Of a stretch of DNA of 64,000 nucleotides, positions 31,978 to 43,472 are shown piece after piece. The DNA comes from Sutcliffiella halmapala. GTDB taxonomy: Bacteria > Bacillota > Bacilli > Bacillales > Bacillaceae_I. Position 1 is the stretch's first letter. Each line of letters begins with the position of its first letter. Made by a program: the position numbers and the translations under genes. The notes under the pieces are model-generated. The model searched no databases. It saw only the letters and a list, made by a program, of their open reading frames with translations, and was not told the origin of the DNA. The DNA lies in contig NZ_KV917375.1 of the NCBI RefSeq assembly GCF_002019665.1, forward strand, positions 2,832,702 to 2,896,701, read 5' to 3'.

Positions 31978-33263
31978 ACTTGAACACTACCTTTCTCCCA
32001 AACAAGTTTTCCGTCTACGATTGTCATTACTGGCCATCCATTACATTCCCATCCAGTAAAAGGAGTGTTTCTTCCTTTTGATAGGAATGTTGTTGGATCA
32101 ATACTTGCACTTGCTTCTAAGTCAATGATGGTAATATCTGCAGGTGCACCTTCTTCTAGTTTTCCATATGGAAGATTGAATATATTCGCAGGTTTCACCG
32201 TTAACCATTCTGTCAGTTGAACTAATGTCATTTTTCCTGTTTTTACAAAGTTTGTATACAGCAATGGAAAAGCTGTTTCTAATCCAACAATTCCAAAAGG
32301 TGCTTTTTCCATCCCCTCTGCTTTTTCCTCTGTAGTATGTGGGGCATGATCGGTTGCGATGAAATCAATGGTTCCGTCTAGTAACCCTTCGATTAGTGCC
32401 TCTTTGTCTGCTTTTCCTCTTAATGGAGGGTTCATTTTATAATTGGAATCAAGGCCTGGAATATCGTCCTCACTTAATAATAAGTGATGCGGGCTAACTT
32501 CTGCCGTTACCTTAATTCCTGCTCTCTTAGCATCTCGCACCACTCTTACTGATTCCTTCGTGCTTATGTGACACACATGATAATGACAGTTTGCAGCTTC
32601 TGCTAAAAGGATGTCGCGAGCTATATGCACCGACTCACAAACAGATGGTATTCCGTTTATCCCATGCGCTTTTGAAAACGCGCCTTCATGGACACTTCCT
32701 TTGTTGATTAGCGTATTTTCTTCACAATGAGCAACGATTGCCATATTTAATGCAGCTGCTCTTTTCATAGCTTCTAGCATTTTGGAAGCATCCTGTACTC
32801 CTACCCCATCATCCGTAAAGGCAAATGCTCCTGCTTCTTTAAGCGCTGTGAAGTTTGTTATTTCTTCACCAAGCTGGCGAGTAGTAATGCAGGCATAGGG
32901 TAAAACTCTTACATGCGCTGTATCTTTAATTCTTTGTTGTAACCACTCTAATTGCTCTTTCGTATCTGGAGTTGGCCTTGTATTAGGCATCGGACAAACG
33001 GTCGTAAATCCACCTTTCGCCGCTGCTAATGTACCAGTTTCAATCGTTTCCTTCTTTTCGCCACCTGGCTCCCTTAAATGAACATGTACATCAATAAATC
33101 CAGGAGAAATGTATTTACCTGCTAGTTCGATTTCATCATCTTTGCCACTATTTACTATGTTGGAGGAAATTCTTTTAATTGTGTTACCCTCGATCAGGAT
33201 GTCAATCTTCTCTAATGCACCTTCTGAATTAAGCCATTTCCCATTCTTTAGTAATGTTGTCAT
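31974..33263 (-). CDS. pyrC: Dihydroorotase
   Basis: 429 aa amidohydrolase closing carbamoyl aspartate to dihydroorotate. Zinc-binding [12 protein letters not shown] near residue 60, HCEEN, and DHAPHT with the catalytic aspartate are all present, the pattern of class I enzymes. AAGGAGGA precedes the ATG at 33263; the in-frame ATG 18 nt upstream overlaps the ribosome site and is rejected. The start lies 35 bp inside the end of pyrB. Confidence 0.97.
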   Translation of the reverse strand: MTTLLKNGKWLNSEGALEKIDILIEGNTIKRISSNIVNSGKDDEIELAGKYISPGFIDVHVHLREPGGEKKETIETGTLAAAKGGFTTVCPMPNTRPTPDTKEQLEWLQQRIKDTAHVRVLPYACITTRQLGEEITNFTALKEAGAFAFTDDGVGVQDASKMLEAMKRAAALNMAIVAHCEENTLINKGSVHEGAFSKAHGINGIPSVCESVHIARDILLAEAANCHYHVCHISTKESVRVVRDAKRAGIKVTAEVSPHHLLLSEDDIPGLDSNYKMNPPLRGKADKEALIEGLLDGTIDFIATDHAPHTTEEKAEGMEKAPFGIVGLETAFPLLYTNFVKTGKMTLVQLTEWLTVKPANIFNLPYGKLEEGAPADITIIDLEASASIDPTTFLSKGRNTPFTGWECNGWPVMTIVDGKLVWEKGSVQV

Positions 33264-34155
33264 TATTTGTTCCTCCTTCATTTTTTGTTAATACTCTTTT
33301 TAAAACTGCCATTCTCATATACAGACCATTTTCCATTTGTTTGAAAATTCTTGAACGCTTACACTCTACTAATTCTGTTGCAATCTCTACCCCTCGATTA
33401 ATGGGAGCAGGATGCATAATAATGCTAGTTGGTTTCATTTGCTTTTCACGCTCTAGCGTTAGGCCATATTGTTGATGGTAAAGCTCTATCAATTCGTTTT
33501 TCTTCTCATGCCTTTCATGCTGAATACGTAGAAGCATAACTACATCGCTTGTTTTAATAGCTTCTTCCATTGTGATGTAGTCTTGTTCTTCGTAGGATGA
33601 ATCTTTCCATTCCTCAGGAGCAACAAACTTCACATTTGCTCCTAAACGTTTTAAAACAGCAGTGTTCGACCTTGCTACTCTACTGTGTCGAATATCTCCA
33701 ATGATGGTTATTTGTAAGCCTTCGAATTTTCCGTACTCTTGATAGATTGTCATGAGATCTAACAGCGATTGAGTTGGGTGATGGCCACATCCATCTCCGC
33801 CGTTAATAATGGACAAGTTCAAGTTTTGTAACGGTTGAAAAAATTCTTCCTCAGGATGGCGAATAACAAGTGCATGTACGCCGAGTGACTCTAAGGTTTT
33901 TGCTGTGTCATATAAGCTCTCTCCTTTATTAACACTTGATGTGCTTACTTCAAAAGGAAGAACGGATAATCCAAGTTTTCTTTCTGCTACTTCAAAGCTA
34001 CACTTTGTTCTCGTACTTGATTCATAGAAAAGGTTCGTTACAAAATACTGTTCATTCGGTACCCAACTCTTTCCTTGTTGAAACTCCAGTGCTTCTTCAA
34101 TTAAGGAGAATATCTCTCTATCGCTTAAATCATCCATTGTTCTTAAATGCCTCAT
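33229..34155 (-). CDS. pyrB: Aspartate carbamoyltransferase, catalytic chain
   Basis: 308 aa. It condenses carbamoyl phosphate with aspartate. The carbamoyl-phosphate loop is [13 protein letters not shown] (ST-R-T), with the ...HPTQSLLDL motif and MHPAPINRG in the aspartate domain. No pyrI regulatory chain is present, as usual in Bacillus. The ATG at 34155 gives an N-terminus like B. subtilis (M-x-HL); a TTG at 34161 in the same frame is closer to GGAGGG and is an alternative. Confidence 0.97.
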   Translation of the reverse strand: MRHLRTMDDLSDREIFSLIEEALEFQQGKSWVPNEQYFVTNLFYESSTRTKCSFEVAERKLGLSVLPFEVSTSSVNKGESLYDTAKTLESLGVHALVIRHPEEEFFQPLQNLNLSIINGGDGCGHHPTQSLLDLMTIYQEYGKFEGLQITIIGDIRHSRVARSNTAVLKRLGANVKFVAPEEWKDSSYEEQDYITMEEAIKTSDVVMLLRIQHERHEKKNELIELYHQQYGLTLEREKQMKPTSIIMHPAPINRGVEIATELVECKRSRIFKQMENGLYMRMAVLKRVLTKNEGGTNNDNITKEWEMA

Positions 34156-34181
34156 ATTCAACAGCCCTCCATAATTTCTTT

Positions 34182-34310
34182 ATAAAAAACACCCAATCCT
34201 AGAGGAGGAAAGGGTGTTTTCGGTATACTTGTATACAAGAAGACCCTACGTTAGAGTTTCTCATTCTACAAGTTTGTGCCGTTCACCCTTTTTAGCCTCT
34301 CTGGACTTCA
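34182..34310 (-). promoter_or_regulatory. PyrR attenuator between pyrP and pyrB
   Basis: Reading the minus strand, the PyrR-binding loop AGTCCAGAGAGGCT (about 34294-34308) matches the family consensus ARUCCNGNGAGGYU. Downstream is a terminator with 9-bp arms (34186-34194 with 34212-34220) and a T-run. UMP-bound PyrR stabilises the binding hairpin, which frees the terminator to form and reduces pyrB-E transcription. Confidence 0.9.
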
Positions 34311-34321
34311 TTTAAAAGGTT

Positions 34322-35641
34322 TTACGCTACAGTATCATTTTTATTTTCAAGAACATCTAATTGTCCAACTTCTTTATCTTTCCCCGGTAAGACTTGGTTC
34401 AATACAACTCCTACGATGGCCGCTAATGCCATACCTGGAATTTGAAAGTCTCCCATCTTAAGGAATGCTCCACCGATTCCAATGACAGTAATGACAGATG
34501 CTATGACTAAATTTCTTTTTTCCCCAAAATCAACTTTACTTTCAATTAACATTCTTAGTCCACTTGATGCAATGATACCGAAGAGTAGGATGGATACTCC
34601 CCCCATCACTGCACTTGGAACCGATCCGATAAGTGCAGTTATCTTACCGATAAAGCCAAAGCTGATAGCAATAACCGCTGCTCCCCCGACTACAAACACA
34701 CTAAACACTCTAGTAATCGCTATGACCCCAATATTTTCTCCATATGTCGTGTTAGGTGGCCCACCGATAAATGATGCAATAATCGTTGCTACCCCATCTC
34801 CTAAAATAGATCGGTGTAAACCAGGCTTTTTCACAAAATTTCTTCCAACAATATTACTTAGCACCATTTGGTCTCCGATATGTTCTGCCAATGTTACGAG
34901 TGCGATTGGAACCATGATGACGATAATCGCCAGGCTAATACTTGGTGTATAGTTCACAAACGGAATGATAAAGTCTGGTGCTGCAATCCAAGAAGCTTCT
35001 TTTACAGCGGTGAAATTTACTAACCCAGCAAAATAAGCCGTTGTGAATCCACCTATAATCCCTATTAGAATTGGTATTATGCTAAAAATCCCTTTTAGAA
35101 AAATCGCACTTCCTATTGTTATAACTAATGTAGTTAATGCTACCATTAAATGTTTCAGACTATAAACTAATTCATCTGGATGTGCTCCAGGATTCTCGTA
35201 CATCGCCATGTCTACTGCCACATTTGCCAGACCCAGTCCAATTACAATTATGACTGGTCCAACAACAATTGGTGGTAATAGGTTTAAAATCCACTTATAT
35301 CCTAACTTCTTTATTAGTAATGCTACTATTCCATAAACAATACCTGTTAGAAAACTTCCTACCATTGCTCCCCCAGGACCCCCGAGGGCAATAGCTGATG
35401 TAATAGGGATAATAAAGGCAAAGGATGATCCTAGATAAGCTGGAATTTGCCCTTTCGTAATGATTAGATATGCTAAGGTTCCAAGTCCACTTGATATCAA
35501 TGCAACTGCTGGACTTAATCCAACAAGCATCGGCACAAGTATCGTCGCACCAAACATTGCAAATAAATGCTGTAAACTTAATATTAGCCATTGGGGCGCT
35601 TTTGGTTTTTCGTGTACGTCTAGAATTGGTTTTGCTCTCAT
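34322..35641 (-). CDS. pyrP: Uracil permease
   Basis: 439 aa NCS2-family uracil:H+ symporter with about 12-14 hydrophobic segments. The N-terminal QHLFAMFGATILVPMLVGLSP and the later GDGVATIIASFIGGPPNTTYGENIGVIA, which carries conserved substrate-site residues, identify UraA-type carriers. GGAGG lies 8 nt before the ATG. It is flanked by two PyrR attenuators and so is repressed by uridine nucleotides like the rest of the operon. Confidence 0.96.
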   Translation of the reverse strand: MRAKPILDVHEKPKAPQWLILSLQHLFAMFGATILVPMLVGLSPAVALISSGLGTLAYLIITKGQIPAYLGSSFAFIIPITSAIALGGPGGAMVGSFLTGIVYGIVALLIKKLGYKWILNLLPPIVVGPVIIVIGLGLANVAVDMAMYENPGAHPDELVYSLKHLMVALTTLVITIGSAIFLKGIFSIIPILIGIIGGFTTAYFAGLVNFTAVKEASWIAAPDFIIPFVNYTPSISLAIIVIMVPIALVTLAEHIGDQMVLSNIVGRNFVKKPGLHRSILGDGVATIIASFIGGPPNTTYGENIGVIAITRVFSVFVVGGAAVIAISFGFIGKITALIGSVPSAVMGGVSILLFGIIASSGLRMLIESKVDFGEKRNLVIASVITVIGIGGAFLKMGDFQIPGMALAAIVGVVLNQVLPGKDKEVGQLDVLENKNDTVA

Positions 35642-35670
35642 GTTAGTAACCTCCAGATTGTCTTTTGCAT

Positions 35671-35770
35671 AAAAAAACCTCTTTGTGCGAACACAAAGAG
35701 GTAGAGAGGTCCCTAATATCCATCAAAGGATTAGAGCCAATTTACCCCTTTGCTAGCCTCACGGGACTGC
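35671..35770 (-). promoter_or_regulatory. PyrR attenuator between pyrR and pyrP
   Basis: The minus strand shows the PyrR-binding loop AGTCCCGTGAGGCT (35755-35768), matching the consensus, and a terminator with 10-bp perfect arms (35678-35687 with 35692-35701) followed by seven Ts. The stem regions between can pair alternatively as an antiterminator. Confidence 0.92.
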
Positions 35771-35784
35771 ATTTAAAAGGGTTT

Positions 35785-36333
<549 letters not shown>

Positions 36334-36367
36334 TCACCTCATCCTCACTTTTAGTTACTGTAACGAT

Positions 36368-36480
36368 ACAAAAAACCTCTCACCGTATAATGAGAGGTTT
36401 CTGCATACGAAAATAGAGGGATGTCTAGATAGACCACCATTCGCATATACCGTTACCTTCTCAGCCTCACGGGACTGTCG
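36368..36480 (-). promoter_or_regulatory. PyrR attenuator in the pyrR leader
   Basis: The minus strand shows the PyrR-binding loop AGTCCCGTGAGGCT (about 36462-36476) and a terminator with 10-bp perfect arms (36373-36382 with 36391-36400) and a T-run, just before the pyrR ribosome site. Confidence 0.92.
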
Positions 36481-36506
36481 TTTAAAGGTCTTATTCAACT
36501 ATTATG

Positions 36507-36535
36507 ATTATCTCAAAATAATATTAGGCTGTCAA
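36507..36535 (-). promoter_or_regulatory. Sigma-A promoter of the pyr operon
   Basis: Perfect -35 TTGACA (36530-36535), 17-bp spacer and -10 GATAAT (36507-36512) on the minus strand. The -35 box overlaps the stop codon of rluD. Confidence 0.88.
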
Positions 36536-37446
36536 CGATTTTTTAATACTTTTAGTAAATGCTCGAAATCTGCCGGAATTGGAGCTTGAAATTCAAGGTA
36601 CTCACCTGTGCGAGGATGTTCGAAGCCTAAGACGCCTGCATGTAAAGCTTGCCCATCAATATCCAAAGTCTTCTTCGGTCCATACTTCGGATCACCTGCT
36701 ATTGGATAGCCAATGTATTTCATGTGAACGCGGATTTGGTGTGTTCTGCCTGTTTCTAACTGACATTCTACATGAGTAAAATCTTTATAGCGCTCGAGAA
36801 CGCGGAAGTGCGTTACAGCATGTCTGCTATTATCATCTGTAACAGTCATGCTTTGGCGTTCTTTTTTATCTCGACCAATTGGAGCATCTACTGTTCCAAC
36901 ATCATGTGAGATAACGCCATGAACAATTGCTTCATATTTTCTTGTTACTGATTTTGCAACAAGTTGATTTACTAATTTCTCATGAGCAAAATCATTTTTC
37001 GCCACCATCAATAATCCACTTGTATCTTTATCGATTCGGTGTACAATTCCTGGACGCAAGACGCCATTAATACCTGAAAGATCTTTACAATGGAACATTA
37101 GTCCATTTACAAGTGTACCTGAAGCATGTCCAACCGCCGGATGAACAACCATCCCTCTAGGTTTATTTACTACAATAACATCTGAGTCTTCAAAATAGAT
37201 ATCTAATTGCATATCTTCTGGTACAACATCTAAAGCTTCAGGTTCAGGGATAATAACTGTTATATTGTCCCCTAAGCTACATTTATAATTTGGTTTTGTT
37301 TTTTCACCATTCACTAATATTTGGCCGTCTTTAATCCACTGCTGAACCTGAGATCTTGACCATTCTTCATTTTTGGTGGAAATTACTTTGTCAATACGGT
37401 CGTTCTTTTGTGTTGCATCGATATGAATCATTACGGTTTCTTCCAT
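36532..37446 (-). CDS. ylyB: Large-subunit pseudouridine synthase, RluD type (YlyB)
   Basis: 304 aa. An N-terminal S4 domain (about 15-65; RIDKVISTKNEEWSRSQVQQWI) is followed by the RluA/RluD catalytic domain. The active-site Asp lies in VHRIDKDTSGLL, and GRTHQIRVHM is the other family signature. It likely makes pseudouridines in 23S rRNA; the exact site is not known from sequence. The ATG overlaps the lspA stop (TAATG). There is no terminator between it and the pyr promoter, so some read-through into pyrR is possible. Confidence 0.94.
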   Translation of the reverse strand: MEETVMIHIDATQKNDRIDKVISTKNEEWSRSQVQQWIKDGQILVNGEKTKPNYKCSLGDNITVIIPEPEALDVVPEDMQLDIYFEDSDVIVVNKPRGMVVHPAVGHASGTLVNGLMFHCKDLSGINGVLRPGIVHRIDKDTSGLLMVAKNDFAHEKLVNQLVAKSVTRKYEAIVHGVISHDVGTVDAPIGRDKKERQSMTVTDDNSRHAVTHFRVLERYKDFTHVECQLETGRTHQIRVHMKYIGYPIAGDPKYGPKKTLDIDGQALHAGVLGFEHPRTGEYLEFQAPIPADFEHLLKVLKNR

Positions 37447-37913
37447 TAGTTTGATAGCTCCTTCTCTTTCTTACCCTCAAGTAAGGTTAACACTAGAATA
37501 ATACCAACACCTATTACTAATGCAGAGTCTGCTACATTAAAAATCGGAAAATCGTAGGTAAAAATCCAAGTATTGATAAAATCAATTACTTCTTGATGAA
37601 GCAGACGGTCAATAAAGTTTCCGATTGCTCCGCCAAGCATTAGACTTAAGGCAAATTTCATCCATTTTTGGTCATAAGGTAGCTTTTTTATATACACGAT
37701 TAACCCAATCACTACTACCGTTGTTATTACATAAAAGAAATACATTTGACCCTGTAAAATGCCCCAAGCGGCCCCTTGATTACGATGGGAAGTTAAATAT
37801 AAAAAGTTTTCTATAATTGGTATATTCTCTCCAAGCTCCATATATTGTACAACTAACCATTTTGTTACTTGATCTACAATTATGATAAAAAGTGCAATTA
37901 AATAATAAATCAC
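37446..37913 (-). CDS. lspA: Lipoprotein signal peptidase (signal peptidase II)
   Basis: 155 aa with four membrane helices. It cleaves prolipoprotein signal peptides before the lipid-modified Cys. Family motifs: [19 protein letters not shown], the catalytic Asp in [11 protein letters not shown] and the second Asp in FNVADSAL. The GTG at 37913 has GGGGG 8 nt upstream and gives MIYYLIAL, matching B. subtilis; a TTG at 37928 is the longer alternative. In B. subtilis ylyA lies between this gene and ileS; it is absent here. Confidence 0.95.
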   Translation of the reverse strand: MIYYLIALFIIIVDQVTKWLVVQYMELGENIPIIENFLYLTSHRNQGAAWGILQGQMYFFYVITTVVVIGLIVYIKKLPYDQKWMKFALSLMLGGAIGNFIDRLLHQEVIDFINTWIFTYDFPIFNVADSALVIGVGIILVLTLLEGKKEKELSN

Positions 37914-38070
37914 TAATGGTACCCCCAACCTAATATATGTACCTTAGCATTATAGCAAATAAAGGATAGTAAATAAAGCTGAAGTAGTGAGGGGGGATGT
38001 TTTTAGCAACTCTTGGTATGCAAACTTGTTGAAATTCAGTTGCAATGTTCTCCTCACTTTATTACCAATC

Positions 38071-38116
38071 AAAAAAACAAACCCACATCGGACTTTTAGT
38101 CCGATGTGGGTTTGTT
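38071..38116 (-). terminator. ileS terminator
   Basis: A 19-bp perfect stem (38076-38094 with 38098-38116, loop TTT) lies 6 nt past the ileS stop and is followed on the minus strand by a run of seven Ts. Confidence 0.93.
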
Positions 38117-38122
38117 ACAAAA

Positions 38123-40891
38123 TTATGCAATATAATTATTTTTCACAACTGTTGCACAACGTAAGCATAAAGATGGATGATCCGCATCTTCTCCTAATTT
38201 TGGTGTTACAACCCAACAACGTTCACATGTTTCACCCTCTGCAGGTGTAACAAGGATGGCGATATTTTCAAATTGTTGTGCTTCTGCTGGCGCTTCATCT
38301 TTAGTCTCAGCAATTTCAAGACCAGAAACGATAAATAATTGTTGTGTATTTTCATCGATAGAATCAAGTAGTGCTTTTGTCTCGGCATTTGGATATAACG
38401 TAATCTTAGCTGCTAATGATTTACCAATAACTTTTTCATTACGAGCAACTTCTAGTGCTTTTAATACGTCATCACGTAATGTCATGAAGTTATTCCACTT
38501 TTCTTCTATAGCTGCTGCGTTATCCACTTGAAGTACTTCTGGCATATCCACCAACTGTACGCTTTCTTCTTTAACAAAATCAATATGCTTCCAAACTTCA
38601 TCAGCAGTATGTGGAAGAATTGGTGTTACTAGCTTAGTTAGAGCAAGTAATGTTTCATAAAGAACTGTTTGAATAGAGCGACGATCATGTTGATCTTTTG
38701 CCTCAATATAAAGAATATCTTTAGCAAAATCTAAATAGAACGAACTCAATTCAATGGTACAGAAGTTATGAACAGCATGATAAATTCCTGCAAATTCATA
38801 GTCTTCATAGGATTTCTTCACTTTTGTAATTAAGTTATTTAGCTTAACCATCATATAACGATCCACTTCACGAAGATCCTTTACTTCCACTGCATTTACA
38901 GTAGGATCAAAGTCAGCTAAGTTTCCAAGTAAGAAACGGAATGTGTTACGAATTTTGCGGTATACCTCTGCTACTTGCTTTAAGATTGCATCAGATACAC
39001 GTACATCTGCTTGATAGTCAACAGAAGCAACCCATAAACGAAGAATGTCTGCACCTAACTGATTCATCACTTTAGAAGGTAGGACAACATTTCCTAACGA
39101 TTTACTCATTTTTCTTCCGTCTCCATCAAGGGCAAATCCGTGACTTAAAATTCCTTTATAAGGAGCTTTGCCTGTTACAGCAACACTTGTCGTTAATGAA
39201 GAGTTAAACCAACCACGATATTGGTCAGATCCTTCTAAATAAAGGTCAGCTGGTCGCTGAAGATCATCTCTTTCTTCCAAGACAGATTGATGAGAAGATC
39301 CAGAGTCAAACCAAACATCCATAATGTCCATTTCTTTTGAAAAAGTGCCATTTGGACTTCCTTCATGCGTAAAGCCTTCTGGTAACAAATCTTTAGCTTC
39401 TCTTTCAAACCAGATGTTTGACCCATGCTCTCTAAACAATGCGGAAACATGGTCAATTGTCTCATCTGTAATAATTTCTTGTCCGTTTTCAGCATAGAAT
39501 ACTGGAATTGGTACACCCCAAGCACGTTGACGAGAAATACACCAATCACCACGGTCACGAACCATATTATAAAGACGTGTTTCGCCCCAAGCTGGAACCC
39601 ATTTTGTTTCTGCTACTGCTTGTAATAACTGATCCCTAATTTTATCAATGGAAGCAAACCATTGAGCTGTTGCACGGAAAATAGTCGGCTTTTTTGTACG
39701 CCAATCATGTGGATAGGAGTGCTTAATAAAGCTCAATTTTAACAATGCGCCGACTTCTTGAAGTTTTTCCGTAATTGGTTTATTTGCCTCATCGTAAAAT
39801 AATCCCTCAAAACCAGGAGCCTCTTGTGTCATATTCCCTTTAGAATCAACAGGACATAATACGTCTAAGCCGTATTTTTGACCAATGATAAAATCATCTT
39901 CACCGTGCCCAGGAGCTGTATGAACACAACCAGTTCCAGCATCAGTTGTTACGTGATCCCCTAACATAACAAGAGATTCGCGCTCATATAATGGGTGCTT
40001 TGCTACGATATGTTCAAGTTCTTTTCCTTCTACTGTTTTCACAACAGAAGCATTTTCCCATCCTAATTCATTTGTTACTGTTTCTACTAATTCAGAAGCA
40101 ATAACATATTGCTCTCCGTCAACTTCGACAACACTGTACTTTAATTCAGGGTGCACGGCGATTCCAAGATTAGCAGGAATCGTCCAAGGAGTTGTTGTCC
40201 AAATGATGAAGCGCTCTTTCCCCTCTAACACTCCTTTTCCGTCTGTAACTTGGAATGCTACATAGATGGATGGTGAACGTTTGTCTTGGTATTCGATCTC
40301 CGCTTCAGCAAGAGCAGATTCACTTGATGGGGACCAATAAACAGGTTTTAAGCCTTTGTAAATTAATCCGTTTTTCGCCATATCACCAAACACTTTAATT
40401 TGCTGTGCTTCATACTCTGGCTTTAACGTGATATATGGATTAAACCAATCTCCACGAACTCCTAGACGCATGAATTGCTCACGTTGACGGTCCACTTGAT
40501 CATAAGCGTACTCTTCACAAAGCTTACGGAAGTCAGCAACAGACATTTCTTTACGTTTTACTTTTTTATTTTTCGTTAATGCTGTTTCAATCGGAAGCCC
40601 GTGTGTATCCCAGCCGGGAACATAAGGGGAGTTATAGCCGCTCATAGACTTATAACGAACGATAAAGTCCTTTAATACTTTATTCAACGCGTGCCCCATG
40701 TGGATGTCACCATTCGCGTAAGGAGGTCCGTCATGTAGTACATACATTGGACGGTCCTTTGTACGTTCCTGTACTTTTGCATAGATGTTCATTTCATCCC
40801 ATTGTTGTTGAATCTGGGGTTCGCGATTTGGTAAATTCCCTCTCATCGGGAAATCAGTTTTTGGCATTAGTAATGTATCTTTATACTCCAT
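38123..40891 (-). CDS. ileS: Isoleucyl-tRNA synthetase
   Basis: 922 aa class I synthetase charging tRNA-Ile. The HIGH motif reads HMGH in [15 protein letters not shown], the editing domain fills the middle, KMSKS is in [11 protein letters not shown], and the C-terminal zinc site has CERCW and CLRC. The C-terminal zinc finger marks the common bacterial type 1, mupirocin-sensitive form. The ATG at 40891 follows GGAGGAAAG; an in-frame TTG six codons upstream overlaps that site and is rejected. Expression is under a T-box leader. Confidence 0.98.
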   Translation of the reverse strand: MEYKDTLLMPKTDFPMRGNLPNREPQIQQQWDEMNIYAKVQERTKDRPMYVLHDGPPYANGDIHMGHALNKVLKDFIVRYKSMSGYNSPYVPGWDTHGLPIETALTKNKKVKRKEMSVADFRKLCEEYAYDQVDRQREQFMRLGVRGDWFNPYITLKPEYEAQQIKVFGDMAKNGLIYKGLKPVYWSPSSESALAEAEIEYQDKRSPSIYVAFQVTDGKGVLEGKERFIIWTTTPWTIPANLGIAVHPELKYSVVEVDGEQYVIASELVETVTNELGWENASVVKTVEGKELEHIVAKHPLYERESLVMLGDHVTTDAGTGCVHTAPGHGEDDFIIGQKYGLDVLCPVDSKGNMTQEAPGFEGLFYDEANKPITEKLQEVGALLKLSFIKHSYPHDWRTKKPTIFRATAQWFASIDKIRDQLLQAVAETKWVPAWGETRLYNMVRDRGDWCISRQRAWGVPIPVFYAENGQEIITDETIDHVSALFREHGSNIWFEREAKDLLPEGFTHEGSPNGTFSKEMDIMDVWFDSGSSHQSVLEERDDLQRPADLYLEGSDQYRGWFNSSLTTSVAVTGKAPYKGILSHGFALDGDGRKMSKSLGNVVLPSKVMNQLGADILRLWVASVDYQADVRVSDAILKQVAEVYRKIRNTFRFLLGNLADFDPTVNAVEVKDLREVDRYMMVKLNNLITKVKKSYEDYEFAGIYHAVHNFCTIELSSFYLDFAKDILYIEAKDQHDRRSIQTVLYETLLALTKLVTPILPHTADEVWKHIDFVKEESVQLVDMPEVLQVDNAAAIEEKWNNFMTLRDDVLKALEVARNEKVIGKSLAAKITLYPNAETKALLDSIDENTQQLFIVSGLEIAETKDEAPAEAQQFENIAILVTPAEGETCERCWVVTPKLGEDADHPSLCLRCATVVKNNYIA

Positions 40892-40920
40892 TTGTCTTTC
40901 CTCCAACAAAAATAATTTTA

Positions 40921-41160
40921 AAAAAACAAAAAAGTCCTCTCATCCCAAAAAGGGACGAGAGAACTCCCGTGGTACCACCCTAAATTGACTGTGTTATCTA
41001 CTAACAAGTCCGCTTTAGCATCCGTAACGTGGATAAAACGATTAAACTTACAGGCATTTATTCATGCGTTCAGTTCAATACTCCAGGGTGATCTTCATTT
41101 CTCCGCTTTTCCCGAGCTTGCACCACCCTCGAGTCGCTTGTAAAAGTGTGAAAAGAAACT
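40921..41160 (-). promoter_or_regulatory. T-box riboswitch (isoleucine) of ileS
   Basis: The minus strand carries the T-box core GGTGGTACCACGGG (about 40966-40979), directly followed by a long terminator (arms near 40932-40946 and 40952-40966) and a T-rich run. In Stem I the specifier loop GAAGATCACC presents ATC, an Ile codon, at 41090-41092. Uncharged tRNA-Ile would pair with both the specifier and the T-box to allow read-through into ileS. Confidence 0.93.
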
Positions 41161-41244
41161 ACTAATCCCTATCAACGTTTTAAAAGTATCATAAGTTCAT
41201 TTACTATGATTATTAGCAATAAAAAAAGATTAATTTGTTTCGTT

Positions 41245-41274
41245 ATTATACTGAATATAGCCTAATTTAGTCAA
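41245..41274 (-). promoter_or_regulatory. Sigma-A promoter of the ileS leader
   Basis: TTGACT (41269-41274), 18-bp spacer and perfect TATAAT (41245-41250) on the minus strand, right after the divIVA stop codon. Confidence 0.82.
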
Positions 41275-41276
41275 GG

Positions 41277-41777
41277 TTATACTCTATTTTCTTCTAATTC
41301 TTTTTCTTTTTCTTCGTATTCCATTAGATGTTCCCAATCGTCATTGTCAATTAGCTCTAATTGTGCTTCTACAAGCATTTTGAAACGATTTCTAAATACT
41401 TTTGATTGTTTTTTCAGTTCATCAATTTCCACTTGAAGCTTTCTAGATTTTAATAAAGATTCATTAATGATACGATCTGCATTTTTTTCTGCTTCTTTAA
41501 TGATTAATTTAGCTTCTTTTTGTGCATTTCGTCTCACATCTTCTGCCGTTTCTTGCGCAACAAGGATGGATTTGTTCAACGTTTCTTCAATGGTGTTAAA
41601 ATGAGATAAACGACTGTTCAATTCCTTTACCTTTTCTTCGAAATCCTTCTTTTCACGAATGACTAATTCATAATCTTTTATCACCTGATCAAGAAATTCG
41701 TTTACTTCATCCTCATCATAACCTCTGAAAGATTTATTAAACTCTTTATTATGAATATCAAGCGGTGTTAAGGGCAT
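41277..41777 (-). CDS. divIVA: Cell-division initiation protein DivIVA
   Basis: 166 aa. DivIVA binds negatively curved membrane at poles and septa and places MinJ/MinCD, and during sporulation RacA. The N-terminal lipid-binding segment [15 protein letters not shown] is conserved, followed by coiled coil (about 30-150; [33 protein letters not shown]). The ATG at 41777 follows GGAGGTGG; in-frame codons upstream to 41837 are rejected. It ends the ylm cluster. Confidence 0.96.
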   Translation of the reverse strand: MPLTPLDIHNKEFNKSFRGYDEDEVNEFLDQVIKDYELVIREKKDFEEKVKELNSRLSHFNTIEETLNKSILVAQETAEDVRRNAQKEAKLIIKEAEKNADRIINESLLKSRKLQVEIDELKKQSKVFRNRFKMLVEAQLELIDNDDWEHLMEYEEKEKELEENRV

Positions 41778-41856
41778 AGATGCCACCTCCATTAAAGTCT
41801 CTACTGTTAGTAAACAATATTCGACAGTGCCAAGCAAATTCCTTCTCGCTGTCGAA

Positions 41857-42630
41857 TTATTTTTGTTTTCCTACAATAATTCTCCATTTATCTTTTTTCG
41901 TTTTTCCATCAACCGTTATTAACTTACTTCTACCAAAGCCTCGAAGGGAAATGATATCCCCTTCTTGACATTCAAAGGAAGATTGCTCAATCAACTTCCA
42001 ATTCACCTTCACTTTTTTTGCACTAAGGAGCATTTGGGCCTTTTGTCTCGATAGGTTATAAACCGAGGCAATAATAACGTCCAATCGAAGGGATGCAGCT
42101 GTAGTAGACTGCTCCTCCCAGTCGGATTCCTGACTAACAAGCTCTGTTATTGGAATACTTTTCAATGAAACTTTCACTTTTCCGACTTCTTGAAGTTGTA
42201 ATTCGATGTACGAACTTACTTCTTCCCCTACAACAAGCTGAACATGCTTATCATGAAAATAGATATCGCCAAACTTACTGCGCTTTAAACCAATACCCAT
42301 TAACGACCCCAGTACTTGACGGTGCTCAATTTGTACAAATTTGTCTGGGTAGGATAAGTCATAAGCTTTCACTTGATAATCTTCCATAGCAGGCAAATAA
42401 TAAGCAGGGTAAAGAAAGGCTCTTTTTCTTTCAGCTCCACTAGCTCCGCCAAAAAAATCGAGCTTCACTTCTTCATTGCTTCCGATAACACTTTTAACCA
42501 TCTCCTGCTCCCGGGGATCTAAAAAATCAGTAAGCTTGGGAGCATATTGCTCTAAAACCGTTTCCTTCCATTCCAGAACTTGATCAATAAAGTCATGTTC
42601 TTCTGGGCGGAAATGTTGATAAATACTCAT
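41857..42630 (-). CDS. ylmH: S4-domain RNA-binding protein YlmH (RqcP2)
   Basis: 257 aa. The C-terminal S4 domain (about 180-240; [29 protein letters not shown]) binds RNA; the N-terminal part (1-160) is specific to the YlmH family. In B. subtilis YlmH binds 50S-peptidyl-tRNA complexes and can support RqcH alanine tailing; the older link to division rests on gene position. GGTGAT precedes the ATG at 42630. Confidence 0.92.
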   Translation of the reverse strand: MSIYQHFRPEEHDFIDQVLEWKETVLEQYAPKLTDFLDPREQEMVKSVIGSNEEVKLDFFGGASGAERKRAFLYPAYYLPAMEDYQVKAYDLSYPDKFVQIEHRQVLGSLMGIGLKRSKFGDIYFHDKHVQLVVGEEVSSYIELQLQEVGKVKVSLKSIPITELVSQESDWEEQSTTAASLRLDVIIASVYNLSRQKAQMLLSAKKVKVNWKLIEQSSFECQEGDIISLRGFGRSKLITVDGKTKKDKWRIIVGKQK

Positions 42631-42721
42631 TCTTATCACCATCACATCAACAACTTCAACAATTAGCAAAAAATTAAGTAGGGAACCTTTACTGATTCCC
42701 TACTTTTAGTTTTCAACACAT

Positions 42722-42991
42722 TTACACTAATCCTAACATTATGAATAGTTGACCAAGCCCTTGCATCGCAAAACGCAATACTAAAATTGCTACGATAGGG
42801 GAAATATCAATCATACCTAATGGCGGAATAATTCGACGGAACATTTCTAAATAAGGTTCGCAAATTCTACCTAACACCCTACCAATCGAGGACTCTCTTG
42901 CACCTGGAAACCAGGACATAAATATATAAATAATTAATGCAATCATATAAAAACCGACAAGCTGTTCTATTAAATTAAAAACTAACCCCAT
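42722..42991 (-). CDS. ylmG: YggT family membrane protein YlmG
   Basis: 89 aa, two membrane helices (about 5-25 and 62-85) separated by the conserved [34 protein letters not shown] loop, which is quoted here only as a landmark of the family. YggT proteins accompany sepF and ylmE in most Firmicutes; the molecular role is unresolved, with reported effects on division and osmotic shock. It is 6 bp after sepF. Confidence 0.9.
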   Translation of the reverse strand: MGLVFNLIEQLVGFYMIALIIYIFMSWFPGARESSIGRVLGRICEPYLEMFRRIIPPLGMIDISPIVAILVLRFAMQGLGQLFIMLGLV

Positions 42992-42997
42992 AAGTCT

Positions 42998-43456
42998 CTA
43001 CCACCTCTTATCACTATAGTCTTCCTGCTCTTGTTGCATAATTTCAGAAATAGATCCTGAGACATCTACGTTATCTGGTGTACATAAGAAAATATTTTGG
43101 CCAACACGTTGAATGTCTCCTCCAATAGCATAAACAGTTCCACTTAGGAAATCGACAATTCGTTTCGCTTGGTCATGATCTATTCTTTGTAGATTCACAA
43201 TGATTGCTCTGCGACTTTTTAAGTGATCAGCAATATCTTGCGCTTCTGAATAAGATCTTGGTTCAAAAAGCACCACTTTTGAGGAGGATGATTTTTGAAC
43301 GCTTTGTAAACTAACTACATTTTGTTTAGATGAAGAAGCAGATCTAGTCCTTCTTGGTTCCTCAATTGTCTCTTCTTCTTCATATTCTTCTTGTTCTTTA
43401 TACTCATATTCATCTTCTAAGGCAAAAAAACTTTTGAATTTTGATTTAATTGTCAT
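42998..43456 (-). CDS. sepF: Cell division protein SepF
   Basis: 152 aa. SepF binds FtsZ and the membrane, forming rings that anchor and bundle FtsZ filaments. The N-terminal amphipathic helix [13 protein letters not shown] is followed by a very acidic linker (about 14-35) and the globular domain (about 60-140; [20 protein letters not shown], ending near the conserved [17 protein letters not shown]). GGAGG lies 9 nt before the ATG. Confidence 0.95.
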   Translation of the reverse strand: MTIKSKFKSFFALEDEYEYKEQEEYEEEETIEEPRRTRSASSSKQNVVSLQSVQKSSSSKVVLFEPRSYSEAQDIADHLKSRRAIIVNLQRIDHDQAKRIVDFLSGTVYAIGGDIQRVGQNIFLCTPDNVDVSGSISEIMQQEQEDYSDKRW

Positions 43457-43472
43457 TCCTTACACCTCCAAA

